A stretch of DNA of 46,413 nt from JADGHX01 sp035760965 (GTDB taxonomy: Bacteria > Pseudomonadota > Gammaproteobacteria > Steroidobacterales > Steroidobacteraceae): the NCBI GenBank assembly GCA_035760965.1, contig DASTRY010000038.1, positions 1-46,413 of the forward strand, written 5' to 3'. Below, one piece after another: positions 1 through 6,246 of the stretch. The notes below the pieces were generated by a model. The model did no database searches. It saw only the letters and a list, made by a program, of their open reading frames with translations, and was not told the DNA's origin. Position 1 is the stretch's first letter; every line of letters starts with the position of its first letter. Both the position numbers and the translations under genes were made by a program.

Positions 1-365
1 CGCGCGCCGGAATCGTTGAGCTGATGGCGCAGCTCCCGCGCCGTGTACATCGGATTGGTGTTGACCACCGTCATGCCGGCTCGTAGCGCGCCGAACAGCG
101 CGATCGGGTACTGGAGCAGGTTCGGCATCATCAGCGCGACGCGATCGCCGCGCTGCATGCCGATGCTGTGCAGATAGGCGGCGAACTGCGCAGACAATCG
201 GTCGACGTCGCGGAAGGTCAGCGTCGTACCCAAGTTGTGGTACGCCGGCCGGTCCGCGAACTTGCGGCAGCTCTCTTCGAGAATCGCGACGAGCGAGGGA
301 TACGCGTCCGCGTCGATCTCGGCAGGCGTGCCTTCGGGATATGAGCCGAGCCAATACTTATCCAC
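1..365 (-). CDS. fadD: Long-chain fatty acid-CoA ligase FadD, N-terminal part (cut by window edge)
   Basis: This is the first ~121 residues of an acyl-CoA synthetase, which activates exogenous long-chain fatty acids with ATP and CoA at the inner membrane. The reading runs from a GTG at 365 (VDKYWLGSYP) and tracks E. coli FadD closely: a WL..YP start, then MMPNLLQYP, ALFGALRAGM and NPMYTARELRHQLNDSGA before the window ends. The AMP-binding core and ligase motifs lie outside the window. A GAGGG-like ribosome site precedes the GTG. The gene is divergent from fadL, so uptake and activation of fatty acids share one control region. The family assignment is secure; the exact start is moderately sure because no ATG fits better. 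Confidence 0.9.
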   Translation of the reverse strand, partial: MDKYWLGSYPEGTPAEIDADAYPSLVAILEESCRKFADRPAYHNLGTTLTFRDVDRLSAQFAAYLHSIGMQRGDRVALMMPNLLQYPIALFGALRAGMTVVNTNPMYTARELRHQLNDSGA

Positions 366-499
366 GTGAGCGCCCTCGCGACTGGTACCAACGTCGAGAC
401 ATCACCACCCTCTGCGCCTCGCGTGTATGCGCAGTAACCCGTAGCGCTCTCGGGGAATGAGCTAGCCGGCTCAGGCATGCTACTCATTCAGCAGCCCGC

Positions 500-521
500 G
501 CTTGCGGTGCACAGTGCAAGC
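500..521. promoter_or_regulatory. Inverted repeat between fadD and fadL (candidate operator)
   Basis: The arms GCTTGC and GCAAGC enclose a 10-base centre. Inside it (508-518) is TGCAC-A-GTGCA, a perfect 11-base interrupted palindrome. It lies 26 bases upstream of the fadL start in the shared fadD/fadL region, just ahead of the Shine-Dalgarno, where a repressor could act. It does not resemble the E. coli FadR operator, so the regulator is unknown. Confidence 0.35.
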
Positions 522-534
522 CTCGGTCCCGATC

Positions 535-539
535 GGAGG
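535..539 (+). promoter_or_regulatory. Ribosome-binding site deciding the fadL start
   Basis: GGAGG sits 7 bases before the ATG at 547. It supports this start over an in-frame ATG at 502. The protein from 547 begins directly with a clean signal peptide, whereas the longer form would bury it. Confidence 0.8.
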
Positions 540-546
540 TTTGCTC

Positions 547-1812
547 ATGAGGCGCGCAACTCCACTCGTCCTCGCGTTATCGATCGTCGCGACGAGCTTC
601 ACGGGCATGCCGGCATTCGCGGCCGGCTTTCAGCTGCAAGAGCAAACGGCGAGCGGCCTCGGCGTCGCGTACGCCGGCATGCCCGCGGCGGCACAGGATG
701 CGGGCACGGCGTTCTGGAATCCGGCCGCGCTGCCGCTGCTCGATGGCGTGCAGGCCGCGGCAGCCGTGCACTACATCGACACGAGCTTCGACTTCTCGAG
801 TCAGGGCCCGCCGCCCGGCGGCTCGACGTACCACGCGCTCGGGGACGGCGGCGATGCGGGATCAGGAACGACCGTGCCGGCGCTCTATCTCACGTGGCGA
901 ATCCAGGAGCGGCTCGGCATCGGTCTCGTGATCGATGCGCCGTTCGGGCTGAAGACCGACTGGAGCGTACCCTGGGCCGGCGAGTTTGCGGGCCTGCGCT
1001 CAGAGGTGAAGACGTTGAACGTGAACCCGGTCGTCGGATATCGCATCAACCCGCACTGGCTGATCGGCGGCGGCGTGAGCTATCAGCGCCTGAAGGCCAC
1101 GCTCTCGAACGGCGTCACTCCGCTCATCCCGACCGCGATCGGCACGCTCGACGGCGACGATTGGGCGTTCGGCTGGAACGCAGGCGTGTTGTTCGAGTCG
1201 GGAAACGGCACCCATGCCGGTCTGACGTACCGCTCGACGACTGACTACAAGATATCGGGCGATCTCACCTTCAACAATCCGGCGCTGACCGCTCTGCAAT
1301 CGAACGTCTCCGCGCGCCTGAAGCTGCCGCAGATCGTGTCGGTCGGGGTGTCGCAGAAGCTCGGTGAGCGCACTCGCCTGCTGGTCGACGCGTCGTGGAC
1401 GCGATGGAACACGATTCAAACGCTCACCATCGTCGCGACCGACGGCCCGCGTGCCGGCCAAGTCGTCGCGAATACCCCGCTCAACTTCGAGAACAGCTGG
1501 CGCGCAGGGCTCGGAGGCGAGTACGCGATCACTCCACAGTGGTTGTTGCGCCTCGGGCTCGCATACGACCGCAGCCCGGTACAGGACGCATTCCGCACGC
1601 CCCGGCTGCCGGACGAAGATCGCAAGTGGGCCGCAATCGGGGCACGCTTCCAGCCGAGCGACTCGTGGTCGATCGATGCCGGCTACGCGCACCTGTGGGT
1701 ACGTTCCGCATCGAGCGACCTGTCGCCCGTCGGTGCGGTCCCGGGATTCCTCCGTGGCAGCTACGATTCGAGCAGCGACATCGTCGCGGCGCAAGCTTCG
1801 GTGCGGTTCTGA
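547..1812 (+). CDS. fadL: FadL/OmpP1-family outer membrane fatty acid channel
   Basis: The 421-residue product is a beta-barrel channel for long-chain fatty acids or other hydrophobic compounds. A signal peptide covers residues 1-25 (ending PAFA). The mature N-terminus AGFQLQEQTASGLG matches the FadL plug/hatch start, and AGMPAAAQDAGTAFWNPA is the family's N-terminal signature. The rest is alternating beta-strand sequence and ends in a C-terminal aromatic (VRF), as outer membrane barrels do. It is divergent from fadD and lies 9 bases before the phosphorylase gene. Some FadL homologues carry aromatic hydrocarbons rather than fatty acids, but the fadD neighbour favours fatty acids. Confidence 0.92.
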   Translation: MRRATPLVLALSIVATSFTGMPAFAAGFQLQEQTASGLGVAYAGMPAAAQDAGTAFWNPAALPLLDGVQAAAAVHYIDTSFDFSSQGPPPGGSTYHALGDGGDAGSGTTVPALYLTWRIQERLGIGLVIDAPFGLKTDWSVPWAGEFAGLRSEVKTLNVNPVVGYRINPHWLIGGGVSYQRLKATLSNGVTPLIPTAIGTLDGDDWAFGWNAGVLFESGNGTHAGLTYRSTTDYKISGDLTFNNPALTALQSNVSARLKLPQIVSVGVSQKLGERTRLLVDASWTRWNTIQTLTIVATDGPRAGQVVANTPLNFENSWRAGLGGEYAITPQWLLRLGLAYDRSPVQDAFRTPRLPDEDRKWAAIGARFQPSDSWSIDAGYAHLWVRSASSDLSPVGAVPGFLRGSYDSSSDIVAAQASVRF

Positions 1813-1821
1813 GTCGCGCGC

Positions 1822-3519
1822 ATGGCTCACGATCTTCAGGAGGCCACGCGCGAACCACGGGTCGCCTATTTCTCCATGGAAATCGCGCTGCGCTCCGAGA
1901 TCCAGACCTATGCGGGCGGTCTGGGTGTCCTCGCCGGTGATACGCTGCGCGCGGCTGCCGATTTGAGCCTCGCGCTGGTCGGCGTCTCGCTCGTGAGTCG
2001 TGAGGGCTATTTCCACCAGGAGATCGATGAGCACGGCCGGCAAATCGAACGCGCAGCCACCTGGGACCCGGCGCGCTGGGCGCAGCCGCTCGATGCGAAG
2101 GTCGCCGTGCGAATCGCCGGTCGCGCCGTGTGGGTCGGCGCGTGGCTGTACGTGATCGAGAGTCACATGGGCGGCGTCGCACCGGTGGTGCTGCTCGATA
2201 CCGATCTCCCCGAGAATGCACCCGACGATCGGAAGCTCACCCATTATCTCTACGGCGGCGACGAAACCTACCGGCTGCAGCAGGAGATCGTGCTCGGCAT
2301 CGGCGGCGTGCGGCTGCTGCACGCCCTGGGCTTCGAGCTCAGCGCCTACCACATGAACGAAGGCCACTCGGCGCTGCTCGGTCTCGAGCTGTTGCGGCGA
2401 TATGCGTATTCGCCCGACGACTTGCGACCGGGCGAATCGCCGTACGACCTGCCGCGCGTTCGCGAGCTGTGCCGCTTCACGACCCACACGCCCGTCGAAG
2501 CCGGTCACGATCGCTTCCCATACGAGCTCGTGCGGCGGCTGTTCTTCAACTCCTCGGCGAGCCTCGGTGATGAGGAGCGTATCGAGCTCGCGATGATCCA
2601 AGCGCTCGGCGGGTCGGACGCGCTCAACATGACGCGCCTCGCATTGAACCTGAGCGAATTCGTGAACGGCGTTGCCCAGCGACACGCGGAGGTGTCCGCG
2701 CGAATGTTTCCGGGCTATCACGTGCGCGCGATCACGAACGGCGTGCATCCGTTCACGTGGACCGCCCCGAGTTTCAGGGACCTCTACAACCGATACGTCC
2801 CGGGCTGGTGCCATGAGCCGGAGCTGCTGGTGCGCGCCGACCGCATTCCCGATGCGGCGATCCTCGATGCTCACGCGCAAGCGAAACAGATGCTCATCGA
2901 CCGCGTGCGCGCGGCGACCGGCGCGAGCTTACGCGCCGATGTGCCGATCCTCGCCTTCGCGCGCCGCATGACGGCCTACAAGCGGCCCGATCTGGTGTTC
3001 ACAGACCTTGCTCGCCTGAAAGCGATCGCGCGCGAGCAACCGTTGCAGATCGTGCTGGCAGGGAAAGCGCATCCGCGCGACGAGGAAGGCAAGCGGCTGA
3101 TCGCCTTCCTGCACGCTCAGGCCCGCGCACTCGCAGACGCGGTGCCCTGTGTGTACTTGCCCGATTACGACATGTCGATCGCCCAGAGCCTGGTGGCGGG
3201 TGCCGACGTGTGGCTGAACACGCCGCTCCCGCCGTACGAGGCATCGGGCACGAGCGGCATGAAGGCCGCGTTCAACGGCGTGCCGAGCTTCTCGGTCCTC
3301 GATGGCTGGTGGATCGAGGGCTGCATCGAAGGGGTGACCGGCTGGGCGATCGATGACGCGACGTCGCTCTACGACAAGCTCGAGCGAGTGATCCTGCCCT
3401 TGTATCGCGACAAGGCCGGCTGGGTGCGCGTGATGCTCGGGGCGATCGCCAAGAACGCCGCGTACTTCAACTCACATCGAATGATGCGGCGGTACGCGAC
3501 GGAGGCCTACCTCGGCTGA
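1822..3519 (+). CDS. glgP: Alpha-glucan (glycogen) phosphorylase, short type
   Basis: The 565-residue protein should phosphorolyse alpha-1,4-glucans to glucose-1-phosphate in the cytoplasm, using pyridoxal phosphate. Diagnostic parts are the N-terminal YFSMEIALRSEIQTYAGGLG stretch, GDTLRAA, a central YHMNEGHSA motif, and GTSGMKAAFNG with the PLP lysine at about residue 481, followed by SVLDGWW. It is much shorter than E. coli MalP/GlgP (about 800 residues) and fits the compact TIGR02094-type group. The gene begins 9 bases after fadL. Its last 13 bases overlap the end of the convergent peptidase gene. No other glycogen gene is in the window, so its substrate in this cell is not shown. Confidence 0.9.
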   Translation: MAHDLQEATREPRVAYFSMEIALRSEIQTYAGGLGVLAGDTLRAAADLSLALVGVSLVSREGYFHQEIDEHGRQIERAATWDPARWAQPLDAKVAVRIAGRAVWVGAWLYVIESHMGGVAPVVLLDTDLPENAPDDRKLTHYLYGGDETYRLQQEIVLGIGGVRLLHALGFELSAYHMNEGHSALLGLELLRRYAYSPDDLRPGESPYDLPRVRELCRFTTHTPVEAGHDRFPYELVRRLFFNSSASLGDEERIELAMIQALGGSDALNMTRLALNLSEFVNGVAQRHAEVSARMFPGYHVRAITNGVHPFTWTAPSFRDLYNRYVPGWCHEPELLVRADRIPDAAILDAHAQAKQMLIDRVRAATGASLRADVPILAFARRMTAYKRPDLVFTDLARLKAIAREQPLQIVLAGKAHPRDEEGKRLIAFLHAQARALADAVPCVYLPDYDMSIAQSLVAGADVWLNTPLPPYEASGTSGMKAAFNGVPSFSVLDGWWIEGCIEGVTGWAIDDATSLYDKLERVILPLYRDKAGWVRVMLGAIAKNAAYFNSHRMMRRYATEAYLG

Positions 3520-4907
3520 CCGGATCCCTGCGCCCCGACTGCCGCACCGGCTTCGCGCAGCTTGCGTGTAATCCGATCCTCGACCCACTTCGCGCTCCAC
3601 CAGTCGATGGGCGTCACGGCATGCCCGCCGACGAGCATCGTGAAATGCAGGTGATCGCCACCCGCGAGTCCCGTAGAACCGCTGCGGCCGAGCGTATCGC
3701 CCTCGTTCACCGCATCGCCGACCTTCACGCCGATCGACGAAAGGTGCGCGTAGAGGGATTGCAGCCCCATGCCGTGATCGAGGATCACGCAATTGCCATA
3801 GATGCCGAGCCAGCCGGCGTGCACCACCTTGCCGCTGTTTGCCGCCGTCACCGGCGCCATCGCGGTCGAGGCGAGATCGAAGCCCAGATGAACCTGATGA
3901 TCGACGTCCTTGCCCTGGTAGACGTACGTCCGCTGATCCGCAAAGCTGCCCTCGACGGCGGTGTTCACGAGCTGCTTGAACGCGCCGTGCCAGAGGATCT
4001 TGGGCTCCGTCGAGTGCGCGAGCGCCGCGATCTGCTCGGCGTTGCGCCGGCGCAGATCGCCGTTGATGCGCAGGAAGGAACCCAGCAGGTCCGATGGATT
4101 GTCGACCTTCAACTCGGGAGTGTTCTGCAGGATGGGCGGCACCACCTTCGCGAGGAAACGATCGTCGAGGGTGATGCGGCTCTTGCGGAAGGTCTTCGGC
4201 AGCACGCGATAGTCGAAGCCCGCGTGCGCTTCGTTGCCGACGTCGTCGCGAGCGAACAGCGTGATCGCGGTGTTCGGGTCCTGATCCCAGAGCAGCGCGA
4301 AGAACGCGACGTGCAGCTCCGGATCGGCGTTGGCGATGCCGGCACCGCCCGCCGGGAACCCGGGGTATTCGTAGTCGCCGACGCGAACGCCGGAGGTCGC
4401 ACTCGCCGGCGACACCCGGTAGACGACCATCTCCGAGCCGCCGAGATTGATGTAGTGGAACGTGGAGAGCGCCGCGAGCGCCGGCGGGTTGAGTCGCACG
4501 TCGATTTCGCGAACCGCCTGCGATTCGACGTGCCGGTATCCAAACAGCACCGGCCGGACCGCCGTCACGGTGAGCCGCGCTTTGCCGGCCTGCAGCTGCG
4601 GTAGCGCGCTCTTGCCGATCGGCCGTGTCAGCCGCAAGCGGTTGTCGCCTTCACGAGCCAGCAGCGCCGCCTGATCCCCGGGGTACGTGAAGATGGGGAT
4701 GCGCGTCTCGCCCTGCTCGAGGACGACCTCCAGCCGATCGAGCTTTGCTTGCGGCGTATCGATCGTGAGATCGAGGTCGCCGCGCGGCCCGATGGCCGCC
4801 GCCGGCGCATGAATCTGCAGAGTCGGTCCCGGCGAGCGGCCGGCGACGTACCACGCGCCGCCGGCGGCGAGCGCGAGCACCACCAAGATCGAAATGAAGG
4901 TCTTCAT
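3507..4907 (-). CDS. M23-family metallopeptidase (LytM-like, membrane anchored)
   Basis: The predicted 466-residue protein has a short N-terminal hydrophobic anchor (about residues 3-20), an all-beta region of some 300 residues and a C-terminal LytM/M23 domain. All zinc and catalytic residues of the family are visible: H340 and D344 in HLGFD, and H419/H421 in HLHF. Such enzymes cut peptidoglycan cross-links in the periplasm, or act as amidase regulators when the site is degenerate; here it looks intact. The frame stays open to 5045, but the start at 4907 is preferred because the hydrophobic segment then begins at residue 3. No strong Shine-Dalgarno is seen. The gene is convergent with the phosphorylase, overlapping it by 13 bp. 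Confidence 0.85.
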   Translation of the reverse strand: MKTFISILVVLALAAGGAWYVAGRSPGPTLQIHAPAAAIGPRGDLDLTIDTPQAKLDRLEVVLEQGETRIPIFTYPGDQAALLAREGDNRLRLTRPIGKSALPQLQAGKARLTVTAVRPVLFGYRHVESQAVREIDVRLNPPALAALSTFHYINLGGSEMVVYRVSPASATSGVRVGDYEYPGFPAGGAGIANADPELHVAFFALLWDQDPNTAITLFARDDVGNEAHAGFDYRVLPKTFRKSRITLDDRFLAKVVPPILQNTPELKVDNPSDLLGSFLRINGDLRRRNAEQIAALAHSTEPKILWHGAFKQLVNTAVEGSFADQRTYVYQGKDVDHQVHLGFDLASTAMAPVTAANSGKVVHAGWLGIYGNCVILDHGMGLQSLYAHLSSIGVKVGDAVNEGDTLGRSGSTGLAGGDHLHFTMLVGGHAVTPIDWWSAKWVEDRITRKLREAGAAVGAQGSGQPR

Positions 4908-5269
4908 GAATCGTGTCGTGACTCGTCTAGTGAAGGGCTGGTCGTTCCACGGCCACTTGGCCGCGCGCAGGGTATCACGCCGACGAGGTGCAGCGACCCG
5001 GGTGCCCCCGTACGGGCCGCGGTCGCCGCGCGCGTACGGACGCAACCCTACTTCGGGTCGCTCAGGCGATCCAGGCGTCGCGTCGTGGGTACGTAGTACT
5101 GCCGGTGCTCGGCCGCAGGGCTACGGATGCGGGCCACCGAGCGCGCTCGAAGAATACGCACAAGGGCTGCTGCCGGGTCGCGATGCTTCTCAGGACACGC
5201 GGGTAGCCGCCGGAGACGGCCGCGTTCGCTGCGATTCCGTCTCCGTTTCTCGATGAATGAGGACTGTCC
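4908..5269. other. Intergenic region between M23 peptidase and OsmC genes
   Basis: These 362 bases separate two divergent genes and must hold the promoters for both. I see no tRNA, no convincing small gene and no clear sigma-70 boxes. A short GTAC-GTA-GTAC repeat at about 5089-5099 is the only symmetric element noted. GAGGA at 5259-5263 is the Shine-Dalgarno for the OsmC gene. Confidence 0.5.
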
Positions 5270-5713
5270 ATGCACCCCTACCCCCACATCTATCGGGTAT
5301 CCGCAGCCGGCGCGCCGGGCGGCACGGTCGCCGTGTCCTCCGCAGCGCTGCCGACGATGAAAACCGCAGCGCCGCCCGAGTTCGACGGCCCCGGCGGCTT
5401 CTGGTCGCCGGAGACTCTGCTCTGCGCAGCCGTGGCCGACTGTTTCATCCTCACGTTCCGCGCCGTCACTCGCGTCGCGCGTCTCGAATGGCTGCAGCTC
5501 GACTGCCGTGTCGAAGGCACACTCGAGCGGGTCGGTGCACTTTCGCAGTTCACGCGCTTCGCGACGCACGCAACGCTCACCGTACCGACGGGGACCGACG
5601 TGGCGAAGGCTCGCTCGCTGCTCGAGCGGGCGGAACACACCTGTCTCATCTCGAATTCACTACATGGTATGCGCACGCTCGAAACCGAGATCGTGACCGC
5701 ACCACAGGGGTGA
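5270..5713 (+). CDS. OsmC/Ohr-family peroxidase-like protein
   Basis: The 147-residue product belongs to the OsmC fold, small cytoplasmic thiol peroxidases that reduce organic hydroperoxides. The family signature is clear: SPETLLCAAVADCF carries the first redox cysteine, on the central helix. The second lies about 80 residues later in EHTCLISNSL, the spacing expected for the reactive pair. A GAGGA ribosome site 6 bases before the ATG fixes the start. It stands alone with no regulator alongside. The sequence looks closer to the general OsmC-like group than to Ohr proper, so the peroxide substrate is uncertain. Confidence 0.88.
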   Translation: MHPYPHIYRVSAAGAPGGTVAVSSAALPTMKTAAPPEFDGPGGFWSPETLLCAAVADCFILTFRAVTRVARLEWLQLDCRVEGTLERVGALSQFTRFATHATLTVPTGTDVAKARSLLERAEHTCLISNSLHGMRTLETEIVTAPQG

Positions 5714-5728
5714 GAGGAAACGACCTTT

Positions 5729-5751
5729 GCGCGACGGCGGCGCGTTCGCGC
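5729..5751. terminator. GC-rich hairpin between convergent genes
   Basis: GCGCGA and TCGCGC pair around an 11-base loop, in the 44-base gap between the OsmC stop and the end of the DUF1641 gene. No T-run follows on either strand, so this is at best a weak bidirectional terminator. Confidence 0.25.
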
Positions 5752-5757
5752 GAGAGC

Positions 5758-6246
5758 TCAGCTCGGCCGGCCCGGCTTTCCTGAGAAATCCGCGATCGGG
5801 CTTTCGACCTCGCGGTCGAGTCGCGTGGCGAACGCTTTCAGTGCGGCCACGAGCGGGCTCAACGCCCGCCACAGCTGCTCATCGTGCAGCATGCGGAGGG
5901 CACCGGTGATGCCAGGCGCCTCCTGCCCATCGGGCTCCTCAGCCGCGGCTCCGGTGAGCGTTGCCACTCCGTCTCGCATCGCGAATATCACTCGATAGAA
6001 CTGCTCCGGCGGCATACGCGAAAGCGCCATCAGCAGAATCGACGCGTTCTTGATTGCGTTCTGTGCCCCTTCGCTCTGCAACCCTTCCACGATCACTTGC
6101 GCGAGCTGCGTGTTCGACGCGACCACGTCGTTCATCAAGCGCAGCACGCCGTGGCGGTGGCACGTCTCGAGCAGGCGATCGAGCTCCTCGCGCGCGGTCG
6201 TCTCGATGCGCGGCGGCGGCACGGTATATCGAATTGCTTCAGCCAT
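5758..6246 (-). CDS. DUF1641 protein, small subunit partner of formate dehydrogenase
   Basis: This 162-residue soluble, helical protein matches the YjgD/YrhD (DUF1641) type by its ETCHRHGVLRLMNDVV start, the repeated VASNTQLAQVIVEGLQ helices and the RMLHDEQLWRAL segment. It has no cysteine cluster that would bind a metal, so it is predicted to be redox-inactive. From memory, DUF1641 proteins of Bacillus and Staphylococcus form a complex with the formate dehydrogenase catalytic subunit and help it pass electrons to quinone. Its ATG overlaps the stop of the upstream catalytic gene (TGATG), so translation is coupled. The quinone role is known from other bacteria and only inferred here. Confidence 0.8.
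   Translation of the reverse strand: MAEAIRYTVPPPRIETTAREELDRLLETCHRHGVLRLMNDVVASNTQLAQVIVEGLQSEGAQNAIKNASILLMALSRMPPEQFYRVIFAMRDGVATLTGAAAEEPDGQEAPGITGALRMLHDEQLWRALSPLVAALKAFATRLDREVESPIADFSGKPGRPS

Noticed and set aside
1000..2880. 626-codon minus-strand open frame opposite fadL and the phosphorylase
   Set aside because: It is antisense to two clear genes, rich in Arg/His/Ala and resembles no family. High GC leaves long stop-free antisense frames here.
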